DNA of 64,000 nucleotides from Proteromonas lacertae (Eukaryota; Sar; Bigyra; Opalinata; Proteromonadidae): NCBI GenBank assembly GCA_002245135.1, contig NGBS01000593.1, forward strand, positions 62,001-126,000, read 5' to 3'. Both the position numbers and the translations under genes were made by a program. This document shows, piece after piece, positions 43,896-57,800 of this stretch. Each line of letters starts with the position of its first letter. Within the stretch, counting starts at the first letter, position 1. A model generated the notes under the pieces. The model searched no databases. It worked only from the letters and a program-made list of their open reading frames with translations, and was not told the DNA's origin.

Positions 43896-44441
43896 TTAAA
43901 AATTAAATATTCTCTTCTTTTTATATTTCTTTGCTGTAACATTCTTCACTTTCTTTATTATTGGTTTATATCCAAAATGCAATACACTTCCATCATGAAT
44001 TCCATAGTTTATTAACTGAGTTTTGTCATCGAACAATCCAACATTGCTAGCATTTACTAATATGTACTTTTTCCACACATATTTCCTAATAACAACATAT
44101 ATTAAATACTTATTAATAAATACCAATGAATTCTTTTGTTTTCTACTTTTGAATTGACACTATCTTCAATTGCTTTTTTTAAATCAAGTAAACTTCCATC
44201 ATTCTTAATTATAACATCTATTTACTCAAAATACCTAAAGTATACTATATTCTTTATTATCAAATCTCATTATTTTTAATTTCATTGCTATTCCCTTTTC
44301 ATAACAAATTAATCTGTCTAATTCACTAATGTTGCTATTTTCAATAACATCACCTAGTAGTGGGTCTTTTTTTAGCATTTCATATACCTGTTCCAGCCTA
44401 TCATCAGATATAACGTTTTTCATTTCTATATTCATATCCAT
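43896..44441 (-). CDS. SNRNP25: U11/U12 snRNP 25 kDa protein (minor spliceosome)
   Basis: Three exons, with introns near 44252-44225 (GTATACTTTA...AATAG) and 44126-44089, give about 160 residues. The C-terminal ubiquitin-like domain reads DVIIKNDGSLLDLKKAIEDS, then RIHWKYVWKKYILVNASNVG and LINYGIHDGSVLHFGYKP. This matches the diagnostic SNRNP25 pattern (DLKKAI...ISW.YVWR.Y.L...G..L.....LRDYGI.N...V.F). The N-terminal ~65 residues contain the short helix region typical of the family. SNRNP25 sits in the U11/U12 di-snRNP that recognises U12-type introns, so the organism very probably retains a minor spliceosome. The introns of this gene itself are ordinary GTAT...TAG. A basic tail KKYKKKRIF ends the protein. 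Confidence 0.87.
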
Positions 44442-44534
44442 TATTCAATAATTCAATTATTTATATATCTATTTTGCTCAAACATATGATTTGTTTCTTT
44501 ATTTTAGAATTAAAAAATAGGTAGAATCTTGTTA

Positions 44535-46770
44535 ATGAATAAGATATATATTTTAATATTTTCTCTATTGCTAATACATGCATATATTAGTGATTTTAAG
44601 ATATTTGTGAATGGTTTGGATGATGAAGAGATATTATTTGAGAAAAAAGCCAGTAGTGTGGAAGTTGGAACAGATAGTGAAGAATCATTGACAGGTATAT
44701 CATCAGAAAGTAGTGCAAATACTGTTCAACCTGAAATTGTTACTAGTCATGAAGAAGGAGCTACTCTGGAAGAAGGAACAGATGATGAAGGTAATGAAGA
44801 AGGTACAAATGATGAAGAAAACCCTACAAAAGATGATTCTGAAACAGAACCAGAGGATGAATTAGATTATGAAGGTTTATATAATCGTATACAGCACATT
44901 AGTAATGCAAAAGAATTTTTACAGTGTATAAAAAGTTATAAAGTTGATGATTTGATATGTATACTTGATGAAGATATAATATTCACGAACAATGAAATGA
45001 ATGATTGGAAACCGTTATATTTCAACGGAACTCTGATTGGAAACAAACATAAAATAAAAATTGAATCATTTGAATTAATATTAAACTCTAAAATAAAAGA
45101 AATTTCATATGGATTATTCTCTAAAGTAATATCAAATTCAATAATTGAAGATTTACATATTATAGTAGAAAAATCAATTACATTAACATCATCTTATGAA
45201 ATAAATAACTTTGGTGTATTAAGTGGAATAATTGAAAAAAATGTAAAAATAGAAAGAGTGAGTGTAGAAATCAATTCATTTGTAATAAATGATATAAAAA
45301 ATACAGTTGGATCGAATATTGGTTTATTAGCTGGAATATGTAGCGATTCACAATCAATAAATCATATTAATATTATAATAAGAAATATATTTACTATAAA
45401 TAACTCTATTAACTTAATATATGGTAATTTGATAGGTAAGAGTAAATCATGTAGAATTAGTTATATCACAATTATTATACCAAAATATAGTGTTAATTCA
45501 AATAATAATAATAATGAAATAATAATAACTATTGGTGGAATAATTGGTAAAAGTATTGATACTACATTAATAGCTAGTTATATATATATAAATTATTATA
45601 TAATAAATAATAAGAATAATAAAGGAGTATATAATATTGGTTTCTTAATTGGAGATGGATTAAACACTATTTTAACTCATTCATTTGTTGTTATTCCACA
45701 GTTTTATATAAATTCAAATAATAATGATAATAATAATATTTATATTGGTGGATTCTTAAGTAAATCAAATGGAATTAATATTACTTCTTGTTATACTACA
45801 ATAGTGTTTATGAATAATGAACTATCATCAGATTTGAAGAATATTCATTATGGTGGAATATTCTATACAGGTGAAGGTAATAATGATATAAATGATTGTT
45901 ATTTAAGTGGAAAAGTTGGATTATTTCAATCCAAATATTTAATTAGTGGTGATAAAGATTTAAGTAAAATCAATATTAATACCATTATAATTGATTATAC
46001 AAATTTGAATGACAAATGGAAATTATATGATTTTACTGCTGGTAATAATAGAATATTAAGTGAAGATAATATAAATAACCTTTACGTTATTACTGATATT
46101 GATAATATTTCAGGTTGTAATGATAAATGTAAAATAATTAAAACAAAAAACTCTGCTGATATAAATAGCTTTGAAAACATCAATTTTATTGGTGGATTTT
46201 GGAGATTCAATCCACTTGGATTGTCACAAGTACCTTTAGTTGACATTAATTCTATAATTACACAATCAGTGGATATAAATATAATGAAGAAAGTTCGTTT
46301 TTATATTCCAACAGTATATAATATATATTTCAATAATGAGAATTGGATTATTCCATTACAAGGATTACCATATTTAGCAGATATGAATAGAATATATTTA
46401 AGTTCAACAGTTTATAGCTCTACTTATTCAGTAGATGTTAATTACAAGTATTTGAATAAGAATAAATGTTTGAATGAATGTAATCATCATGGAACTTGTA
46501 TGAACAATGTTTGTATTTGTGATAGTGGATATATGGGTTTAGATTGCTCATTTTGTATATATATATATATATATATATATTATTATTATTATTATTATTA
46601 TAGTGAATTGTATAAGTGATAATAGTAAAGTGGTTGAAGAAGTAAATGGATTGAGAAAAACAAAAGTGTTGAATGAATGTACAGGAAATGGTATTTGTAA
46701 TAGAGAAAGTGGTTTATGTGAATGTAATGCTAAATTTGATGGTGTAGGTTGTAGTAAAACAGTTAATTAA
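44535..46770 (+). CDS. Secreted GLUG-like/EGF-like surface protein
   Basis: Start at the ATG at 44535, with a signal peptide MNKIYILIFSLLLIHAYIS. An acidic Glu/Thr region follows, then a long beta-helix-like section with GLUG-type motifs (FGVLSGIIEK, IGLLAGICS, IYGNLIGKS, IGGIIGKSI, IGFLIGDG, IGGFLSKS). A C-terminal pair of EGF-like modules reads CLNECNHHGTCMNNVCICDS and, after a microsatellite-rich intron at about 46555-46602, NECTGNGICNRESGLCECNA. Without a terminal hydrophobic segment it is probably secreted. It parallels the protein at 13563-16661 (same N-terminal YIxSIEEL/ISNAKEF-C-x(n)-C opening and GLUG core), suggesting a surface protein family with exchangeable Cys-rich ends. Confidence 0.8.
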
Positions 46771-46867
46771 TTAATTTATACTAATTTCATATATAAATAC
46801 TATATACTATTGAAAACATTAAATATAACCTAATATCAATTCAAAATATATAATATAAATATAATTA

Positions 46868-49800
46868 TTATGTTAAATCATATTCAACTAAAAATGTTCT
46901 TATCTCATTTGGTTTTATCTTCACTATATAATCATATTCTTTCACTACATGTGGTCTAGCTATTCTTATATGTTGCACTTTTTGTCTTCTTACACTTTCT
47001 AGTGAAATTATTCCTCCTAAATCTCTTTCTTCAATTTTCTATATAAAAATAAAAATATATTATTATTATTATTATAATACTTTAATATTTGGTATATTCA
47101 AAGAAGCAAATAAATCAATCACCACATCTTCATTATTGACATTTATATTCTCTAATCTCAACAAAATAGACTTTTTAGTCTCATATGTATTAATTGATAA
47201 AACATGAAGTGTATTAGCTAAACTACCTTTAACAATAGAATAATTTGGTTTAAAATCAGTTGGTAAAGTATTCTGGTTATATTGTATATAGTTTATAAGT
47301 GGTTTATTAAACAACATTGTTCTATATTTCATCATTAATGGTTTTATTACTTCATATTTATTACATAATAAATAGGAAGTACTTATAAATACCATATTGT
47401 CATCATTATAATCTTCATTTATTCCATTTATATTTCGATTATATAAAATCTCTAACTCATTATCTGATGGAGAACTAATCGAATGACTCATTTCATTGAT
47501 TATTCCTATCGCATTTGTACCATCATTCATTATAATAGAAGTAGATGAGGGATAGTAATTACCAGCTATATTTTCACTTATTTCTTTCTTATTGTTATTA
47601 TTTCTTTTATGTTTATAAAATGACAATGAATTTAAATCACTTTCTATTATTCCACTATTATTCAAATTGGTTGTGAAATGATGAACAATTTCTTTATTTT
47701 TTTCAACCTTTTTATTTTCATAAGTTAATTCAATAAACTCTCGATTATCTCCAGTCATATATACTCTGTAATTAACAATATAATTGTCAGTGTATTTCAT
47801 ATACATTTCATGAGCTACATTTCCTTTATAAATAGTAGTTTCTAGCTGTTTATCAGTTGTTATTGGATATTTAATTGCATCAATTGGAACAATCAAATAA
47901 TTGAAAATATATTCGTTTTCTTCTTCAGTTATAATATCTTCCAAATCAATTAAATTCCTATCTGTTTCATCTTTAGTTGGGTTTGGATTAAATACATAAA
48001 TAGGAATACCATTTTCATCTCTTTTACCAATATTTGAATATAATATTTCATCACCATTAACATTTGTTATTTGTCCAATAATAAACACTTCTTTCACATT
48101 ACTATCATAAGGTAAAATTATTTTCTTTACATCTTCATTTTTGTATGTAAATTTCACACTTTTATGTTTTATTGGTAAATGATTGTAATATGTCTTTAAT
48201 GGAGTGGTTGTTATTGTGTTTCTAAATGAAATAAAGTCAATTTCTATATCAGAATTCCATTTATAATCCATTATATTGTTATTCTCGACATTAACTCTAC
48301 TTAACACTATACTAAATCCTGTTTCATTAACATTCAATATATTTGACACAATTGTTTCTTTATTCATTATTCCAACTAATGTATAATATACTTCAATATC
48401 ATTATTTAACGATTTTTTATATGAATTTTTAAATGGAATGAAATATGTTCTTGTTGTATTAATATCATTCTTTCCTATTTTAAATGTATCATATATTACA
48501 TCTTTTGATAGTGTTTCTGGTGCTATTGGAACAAATACATTTGTTATTTCAATATTATCATCAGATTTATAATAAAATGATTCATATACTGAAATATGAA
48601 CATCATCAACATCAATGCAATTCAATATATATCTATCATTCTTATTAACGACATTATTTTCAGAAAATAAGATTGAATTTATTTTATCAAATTTAGTTGG
48701 AAAAGAATAATCTTTTTGCATTACGAAATCATTAATTTTTGTTGTGTATTTATTGCCAAAATAAGGCTTAGGACGAAAAACAAATTCATTGGATGTTATA
48801 TCTGTTATTTCATCATCTTTACCATCTGCTGGAATGTAGTAGTATAAATTATGACCAAGATTGACTTGATAATTAACTTGTCTGTTTGTTACATTTGATA
48901 TATAATCTATTAGAAATAATAATATGTAAATATATACTTGAATCTGGTTCAACTGTCAATGATAATTTATCATTTTGAATAAAGTTTGAAGTGGATAAGA
49001 TTCCTAGAGGTAAATCTTCTTTTCCTTTTGTAATAGTAACAGAACAATAACTTACTGGAAAACAATGGATTGGGAAATATAATGTATAATTACCATACTG
49101 GTAAAATGAACTGTAAGTTGGAATTAAATTGACTTGAGCTGTAATTGAATGATCAGTTGAATCTTTTAAGAGTAAATCTGTTCTATTGACAATCATATGA
49201 ACCTATATTTTATAAACATAATAATAATAATACCACTTGAGTTATAGCCCATGATAATGGATTATAAATATATAAAATAACCATTTCTCCCTCTTTCAAT
49301 TGATTAATAATTGATGAATTCTTATGTTTTATATAACCAGAAGGTAAATTGGATAATTCCAAATACATTGTTGCTAATATATCATCAATTTTATCATTTG
49401 CTTTGTTTAAATTGTAAATTGTCGATTGCGCTACTTGTTGTTTTTCTGTTCCACCGACTGTGTGATGGTGATAACTTGAACTTATTATTCTTCGAGTTTT
49501 CTATTTATTTGTAAATTTAAAAATAATAATATAAATCATACATCTACATCTGATTCATAATTATAACAACTTGACACATTGTTAATACAACTGAATGTAT
49601 ATAATCCTTCCAATACATGCAAATTACTGTGACTTTTTCTATTTATAATAATACATAAATACAGGTGTATTATACTGTATTAATAATTTCTCTTTCATTC
49701 TTGATGAATAATATCCAACTTCATATTTATGGGGTTGTTTTATATAATTCAATAAGTTACCTTCATATAATTTCCATCTTGAAATATCAATGTCATTTAT

Positions 49801-50830
49801 AACTTTAAAATATTCATCCAATGTTGAATACTGTATTTTAATATCTTTATATTCTTTATTAATATAATTTATTAAGTCGTCCATTTGTGTATAAGGAACT
49901 GTGCTTGCAATAAATGAATGATAACCTCCAAAGGGTATAAACACGTTATTATCATTATTATAATATTGATTCTTCTCTTTTACTACGTTTATGAAATTAT
50001 CAGCGATATTTTTGATATTTACATTATAGTCATCTAAATTTGGGTTTGTATTAATCCAATATTGATTATCACTTTCATCTGTTACTCTTTTTGTGGTAGT
50101 GAAATCGATAATTAAAGGCGATTCATAGGAATCATCTAGAATATGAACAAATATAGTCTATTTATTATAAATAACGTAGATACATTCATATTTTCTGATG
50201 TTTTCCATAAAAATTCCAACTCTTTGTTCTTCATTCTCTCTATTTTAGTAATTTCGTCAATCTCACTTATGACGATGTATTTTACCCCCATCTGAGAAAG
50301 GATACGAATATTATCTTTACTGTAATTTTTTATGTTTGTTAACCAAGCTACTTTTGGAGTAAAATTAAATTCGTTTTTGAGAAATCTTAATCCCACTGTC
50401 ATTTCATCTATTATCCCTTCATAATAAGTTGTGACTTGGTCATTAACAACCCATCCACCGAAATTAAACTCAATCTAAAAATAATAGAATTAAATACTTG
50501 GTGGTTACTAACTAATTTCTTCATCCTGTCTTTCATTGAATCATTTTGTTCTTCATACCATCTATATAGATCACTTATTGATGAAAATGTGAATCTTCTT
50601 TGAGGATTGTCTTCTAAAGAATGAATGAGTGAAGTGAACATATATCTCACATCCTAATAATAGGACATTAAATATTATACCTTTACATAATACTCGTCTT
50701 TCGATTGAAGCCAACCCGGCTCTGTATGAGAGTGTGGAACAATATATATCTTTAGCTCTTCTTCAAGTGATATACAAATGAAAAACAGAATTAAAATCAC
50801 ATAGCTCATAAAGTATTTTTTGTTTTTCAT
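46868..50830 (-). CDS. Glycoside hydrolase 38 alpha-mannosidase homologue, probably inactive
   Basis: Start at 50830 with a signal peptide (MSYVILILFFICISLEEE). Joined exons give VPHSHTEPGW, RFTFSSISDLYRWYEE, FNFGGWVVNDQ, YYSSRMKEK, SSSYHHHTVGGTEKQQ, NPLSWAI and GNYYPSSTSIIMNDG, the GH38 order. Compared with active family members, the zinc Asp of HSHND is Glu (HSHTE). The conserved AIDPFGHS segment reads AWLTNIKNYS, and the GDDF acid/base pair reads GGYHSF. The nucleophile/zinc Asp of GGWVxxD and the HH zinc histidine remain. An extra ~300 residues (about 47850-48800) are inserted in the beta domain between EFVFRP and the AHEMYMKYTDNYIVNYRVY segment. Catalysis is therefore doubtful. A luminal glycan-binding role is one possibility. 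Confidence 0.82.
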
Positions 50831-50918
50831 TTTTATAACGATCAAATTTTTAATAATCACAATTATTATTCTTCATAAAATAGAGAAATTAACAAATAAA
50901 AAATAATTATTATATCAT

Positions 50919-51012
50919 TTAATCACTATCAGTTGAATAATAAGTACTACTACACACATCATCATCATCATACTCATCTTCATCCGTTGTGTTTTCATTT
51001 TCATTTTCATCG

Positions 51013-51046
<34 letters not shown>

Positions 51047-52523
51047 ATTCTGAGCCATATTCTGATCCATCATCCTCATCTTCATCATCTACTCCAAATT
51101 TGATAAACTGGTTGTGGTTAATTGACGATTTCACCACTGACCTTCTGAAAATTTTATTATCCTTCAATTCATTGATGTCATCTATATCACTCTCATTTGA
51201 CGAATCTGCCTCTTCAAAACACACCATATCAGCTTCACTACCACTTTCATAAGCATCTGACTCTATAGATGAAGCATGGTACTTCAAACTACTCAAATAC
51301 CTGTAATACTTTGGTTTATTCTCTTTCTCACTGATAGAACTAGTATCACTATCATGACCATCCTCACCTTCAGGTTTTTCTTTCTTCTTTTCATCTCCAT
51401 CAGCAGCTATTACAATATCTATAACATCTTCCTCATCTGTAGAGTTTTCATCATTTTTATCAATCATTCTATCATTGTCTTCACTTAATTTAATAGTCTG
51501 TGGAGTTGGTTCAGATTTTGGTTGTGAATTATTTGTCGATGTAGTTGAAATGACTTTTTTCACAGGCGTAGATTGAGAGGAGGAGATATTTGAAAATTTT
51601 GATTTGTTATCATCATCAGATAGTAAATGTTCAGTAAATAAACTATCACTATCTGATTCATGATTATTACTATTATTGATTCTTTCTTTTTCATTATTTT
51701 CTCTTTCAAGTCTTTCTTCTTCTTCTTTTTCTTTACATTCTTTCTTTTCTTCTCCCATTATTTCTTTAGATTCAACTATTATTTTATCCATATTTACATC
51801 ATTATTTATAATCATTTCATCATTCTCATCAAATTTCAATTCTCTCAATACATTCATACTCATTAAAGAATCATTACTTCCATCACTACTATCGTCATCA
51901 TCATCATCAGTTGTAGTCATTAAATTATCATCTTTAGAAGGAATATAATCTGAATCATCATCATCATCTTCTTCTTCAGAATCTGAACTATTATTTTTAT
52001 CACTATTATCATTGACTGTATGGTCAAATAATCTCATTGTACTATCACCAAAATCAGGTTTTGTTTCACCCAACATACACATTTTCTTTATTTCTAAATC
52101 TCTTTCTGTAGCAGTATTTCTAATATTATCAGTGGTGTTGTTGTTATTGAATAAATTGAATTCATTATTTTCACTATCTTCTTTACTGAAAATATCTTTT
52201 CTAATTCGAAGTTTCCTTGGTTGGATTAATACATCTTCTTCTATGTCTGTTTCATTCTCAGTTTCTGTGTCAGTTGCTGATTTAGCATCAAAAATAACAT
52301 CACCATCACCACCACTTTCATCATCATCATCATCTTCTTCTTCTTCTTCTTCCTCATCATCTGCATCATCATCAGGTAATGAAGGAAAGTGAAATCCTTT
52401 ATCATTTTTCTCAAAATTATTTAATTCAATTGCATTACCATAAAAGTTGAATAAATCTGAAACACCATTAAATATATTGCAAAGACCATCATCATCATCA
52501 CCATCATCATCATCTGAACTAGA

Positions 52524-52559
<36 letters not shown>

Positions 52560-52603
52560 TGTTGAGATTGTAAAAGGAATTGTAGTAGAAAGAGATGGAG
52601 TAT

Positions 52604-52635
<32 letters not shown>

Positions 52636-54514
52636 GCTGCTTGTTGTTGTTGTTTATTACTGTTTATTATATGTAATGGATGATAATAGTACGACTGAAG
52701 ATCTGTTAATTCTATTGAATGGATATTAGAAAAATAAATTGTATTATTATAGTTTAACTGTAAATATTCTTTTATTGGATTAACTGCTGTCAATTTACCA
52801 TTCATTGATTTACCTGTAAGTAATGAAACGACTATATTTCTATTTAAATAAAAGTTATATATTTCATATGGAGATAATGGATGTTGATTTAAATTGATGA
52901 TACTATTGCTATTATTATTATTTAATATTTCTACAATTGAACAAATTGTCAATTCATTTTCTATATATTTATTTAATTCACTATTTAAATAAATACATAT
53001 ATAAATAAATAATATACTTAAAATATAATAATCCTAAATGTAAATTTTCATATTTTGTATTTGCATAATAATTAAGGGGATGAAAATGCTTACAAGATGG
53101 ATATTTTGAATTATAAGAACGAATTAAATAGCTTGATTTATCAGATATAATTAAATATACACTATATATAAATAAACTATAATAAATATACATTTCATTT
53201 TCATTTAGTTTTATTATACTATAATCTCTTACTTTTATAGTTAATTTACCTATCAAAATTTTCATTATAAAAATAGATTTCACTGTCTTTATAGATTTCA
53301 AGTGAATATGGATTAATATCGAGTGTATAAAGAGGAACAGTAAGTGTGATATATTCTTCTTGTTGTTGTTGTTCATTTGATTTACTTTCTTTATTATTAT
53401 TACTATTTTGTATAGGTTTATTTTCTAATAATATTATCTGTATATTACTAGTTGCTTCACTAATAAAAATATATACACAAAATACAATAATACAGTGTAT
53501 TTGAGAGTATTTTCTTAATAATTGCAGTTTTGATGGTTGTTAGTTTGTCTTCAATGATTTTATAATCCACCACTTGATTTACATATATATTATCTTCTAT
53601 TCTTTTATTATAATATAATAAGGAAGGTTCTGGATAGGTTTTTATATTCTTTATTGAGTTTATTAAAACTGAATATTCATTTTTATTCAAATCAACATTT
53701 TTAATGTCTAAGATAATTCCTGAATGTACTGGTTCCATTGAAGTGATTATTACTTCATCATTTATTTTTAATACATCTATAAATATGTTATGATATATAT
53801 AAATAATATAATTATACTTTTCTTTAACTTTCTTTCATAATCTTTCAATTTCTTATTAAAAAGCTTTATATTTATTCGATTCTTATAATCTTTATTTAGT
53901 AATGAGTAAGCAAGACAGTTTAGAGGAGTAGAAAGGTTAAAATGTGGGAATTTGTAGGAATTTGATATATAACAGAGGATATCGGAAGGGTATTGAAAAG
54001 GAAGGGTTTGAAATAATAATTGATAAAGGATTATTCCAATGCTCCAAATATCAAAACTTGGATTTATGTTGTGGTCTATGATATATTCTGGAGAAAAATT
54101 GATGGCTGACAAAGAAGTGCTATTTATTAGTGGTAAAGGAAGTAAAATGGATAATGAGGAGGTGATGTGAATTGTGTCGATTGAGAGGTTGCCAAACACT
54201 ATATCTAGAGAATGCACAGTTTCAACACATTTAGATATTTCTAACATCCATTTTATTATTATCTAATAATAGAACTACAATAAATACAGTCTGATCAAGT
54301 TTCACTTTGCTATTTTTCTTTGAATCATCTAATATATCATGTAGGGTTGGATATTTTACACCATAATCTGTAGAATAGTAGAAATTATCTATTATCATAA
54401 ATATAATTTCAATACTAGGACATCTTTGGCTTAAGTACATCTATAAGATAAATAAATTGATTTCAATTATACCAAGATAGATAAATGTTTGTTTGCCTCA
54501 TCCTCTTTTTCCAT
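50919..54514 (-). CDS. Pseudokinase with small beta-barrel region and long acidic tail
   Basis: Exons from the ATG at 54514 join as MEKEDEANKHLSIL|MYLSQRCPSIEI and onward. The kinase-like part (to ~53820) keeps FSPEYI (APE) and SFDIWSIGIILYQLL, but the catalytic loop is SLDIVFGNLSIDTIHI (no HRD) and no DFG is seen. Next, INDEVIITSMEPVHSGIILD and NIVVSLLTGKSMNGKLTAVN look like small SH3/Lsm-type beta-barrel segments. The last ~560 residues (from ~52650) are low complexity: Gln and Thr runs, a 10-Asn run, and long Asp/Glu/Ser blocks up to the stop at 50919. Such tails often bind basic nuclear proteins, which is only inference. Introns lie near 54470, 54290, 53816, 53493, 53248 and 53016. No family name can be given. 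Confidence 0.62.
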
Positions 54515-54688
54515 AAGTTACACTGTAAGGTTTAAAACCACAAAAATGAAAAAGAAGTGAGTTTGACCTAAAAAAGTGACTTTTTGACCGAACATTTCTC
54601 AAACGCTTTTCAACCTTTTTTACACTAATTATTCAAATAAACACAATTATAATCAAAATTATATATAATAAACATTATTATTATTTTA
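54515..54688. other. Short intergenic region
   Basis: It contains the local near-repeat GTTTGACC/TTTTTGACC and is probably the promoter of the minus-strand pseudokinase gene. No gene is seen. Confidence 0.4.
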
Positions 54689-54827
54689 CTAACTCTTAGT
54701 TTCCTCCATTTTTGACTCAGACATTATTGATATTCTTGTTGGTTTTGCTCCATCATCTCTTTTAGAATCATATAATGATGATCTAGTTTCTGAAGGTCTA
54801 TTGTTATCATTATCACCTCTTTTACTT

Positions 54828-57800
54828 TCAGCTCATATCTCTTCTTGAAAAATCAACAGTTTCAACAAACTTGTTTCTTTCAATTCCTTTGTTAAATATA
54901 AACTCTAACTCAGCTAAACTGAAATTGCCATCTCCATCAAAGTCAATATAATCAATAAAACTATCAAAATCTTCAGGACTAATTCTACTACCTCTCATTA
55001 CCAATATATCAAATATTAAATTCTTCTTTATACACATATTATCATCACATTTACTTTCAAACATATCTGTTATTTCATCAACTTTTGTTATCTTTAATTC
55101 ATTAATTATTATATTACTAATATCGACTAATGCTTTACCACCATCTATATAATGTATAATTTCATTTTTTAATTCAGAATAACTGATTTTACCTGAATTA
55201 TCTGAATCTAAAACTCTAAATAAAGATTTCACATCTTTCTTATCTAAAGGAATTCCTAATTCTTCAAATAATGTTTCAAGTTCATTTTCTTCAATTGTAC
55301 CACTTTTATCTTTATCTATCTTATCAAATATTGATGTAATAGCTGTAATATCACTCTTCTTTGGATTTACTACAACACTCAAAGCAACTAATTGTAATCT
55401 TCTTGTTACATCATAACCACTGGAATTCTTGATGAATGAATCGAATTTCTTGAATGTAATTGGCTTTTCTTTATCATATATATTGATTACATCATATAAA
55501 TTATTCAACTATTTAAATATAAATAAAAGTAAATAAAATATACAGATTTTTCATTTGGCATATTAATTCCCCATTTTCTCAAACCATCATCCAAATCTCT
55601 TTTATTGAATGTTTTTTCATCATGTGAGAAGTATTCAAATACTTTATCATTTCCACCTAATTCTTTTGACTTCTGTTCACATATATATCTGAAATGATCA
55701 ACGAATTTATTCCATTTTGGACCTATTACACTTAATAGTTCAACAAATGAAACCTATCAATAATATTAAATAAAAAGAATATATATATATACAGAACCAC
55801 TTGAATCTTTATCAATTACTTCAAATACAATTCTACACTCATCTTCAGTGAAATCCATTCCCAATTTCCTCAATCCATTGTAGAATTCTTTTATCTCAAT
55901 ATTTCCACTTTTATCTCTGTCTAAATACTCAAATATCTCTCTATAATCATGATCTATAGCTTTTCTACCTACTACCACTCTTAATTGCTTTAATAATTCA
56001 TTACTACTACGAATCTTTGGAATATTTGCTGTAGTTGAATTTCTATTTGAAGTTGGTTTATCTTCTAACAATTCTGGGAAGAAATATTTGATAAATTCTG
56101 AGTAGGTTATAACTTGATTATTGTCAATATCTATTTCACACATTATTGAGATAATATCATCGTTTGAAAGGTCTTTACTTTCAGGGAAATATTCTCGAAT
56201 CATTCTCAAGAATTGCTATAATACAATTATAAACTTATGGAAATATATACTTTTCTTGTGATTATCTCTTTACCATTACTAAATTGATTGAATATTTGAC
56301 GAATATCACCGTTATTCTTCTTCAATGCATTGTCAAAGGTAAAATGAATAAGGTTCTTTAATTCATTAATATTTGATTGAACTGATGGTTTTATCCAATC
56401 AATAAAGTCCATATACATGATGAAATTATGACTTTCAAACTGTTTAAAGATTTCTTTAACTTCAGCATCTATTCAATTATAAATAATAATAATAATAAAT
56501 ATACTTGATAAAGCAAAACCACATAATTGTAAAGCACTTTGAAAACTGTAAATATCCATTTTCTTGTTCTGATAAATATCACATTTCTTAAAACATTTCA
56601 ATATTATATCTTCCTTCAGTATTCTATACCTTTTATTGCAATATAACTTCAATTCATTTATGTCAATTGCACCATTTCCTGAATCATTGAAATATGAATC
56701 TGATCCTCCTTTTATCTTTGGTTCATAAATGGATCTGAAGATTTTCAATCTATTTTCAATAATAACAAACATATAAATACGATATTTCTTTCTCTTTATC
56801 ACAATTACATAATATCAACAACGTTTTAATCTCAATATCTGATAAGTGGATAAACCCCAACATATCTTTCATATTCACAGTCAAGCCAAACCTTACATCT
56901 AATTCATCAAACATATTCTTATCATGATGACTATTATAACTATCAATTTGTACAATTATCTTATAGTAGAAATCTCTTATTGATTTATCCAAGTATTCTG
57001 TAAATCTATTGGTTGAAATTGCATAGCCTTCATCGAAACTATCATACACTATTCTCAATGTTCTATTGTCTAATTCAATCTTTAAGTCTGACATTGCTTT
57101 CATGAATTCATCAAAGTCTAAATATCCATTTCTATCTATATCGATATTGTTGAATAATTTCTTGAAGTTAAATACACCATATTCTTTCTAATAATAATAA
57201 TAATATGACTATACAATAATTGCATTTCTGATTATATCAAGTGGATTTTCATCTTCACTATTTGAATAGATATATATATATTTATACATGGAATTTAACA
57301 ATTGAGTAAAGTATTTATAACTAACCATATTTTGATTATTCTTATCTCTAAATACACTACAAATTTCATCCAATTATATTAATTAAGGAAAGCATATAAA
57401 CAAAATATAAAAAGTATATAAAAAGATATTAGTTTAGAATCAATCTGTAACATATTATTCATTACATCTTTGAAATCCAACATTGAAATAACTCCTTTTC
57501 CATCTCTATCTCTTCTATTAAACTCCTTAATCAAATCACCAACTGTTTTATCAGCTCTATATAAACAATTCTTTGTAATTTCCTTCAAATCATTCATTGA
57601 ATAAATATCACTATATTGTGGTATATAACTGGTAAGATAATCATTATTTCCATTAGTATTGGTGTTTACTGGTACAATATATGGATCTTGAAGTAATTCA
57701 GAACCTCCATCTGGCATCATTGTTTCATATTCTACATTTAAGTAATTATCATTATCATTATTATTTAATTTAGTACTTTTTCTATTTGTAGGAAGGATTG

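Noticed and set aside
50285-50305. GTATCCTTTCTCAG on the minus strand, matching a U12-type donor
   Set aside because: It lies inside the conserved coding segment RILSQMG of the GH38 gene and no intron is needed there.
50989-52683. Several plus-strand Ser/Leu-rich frames
   Set aside because: Antisense shadows of the acidic, Asn- and Thr-rich tail encoded on the minus strand.
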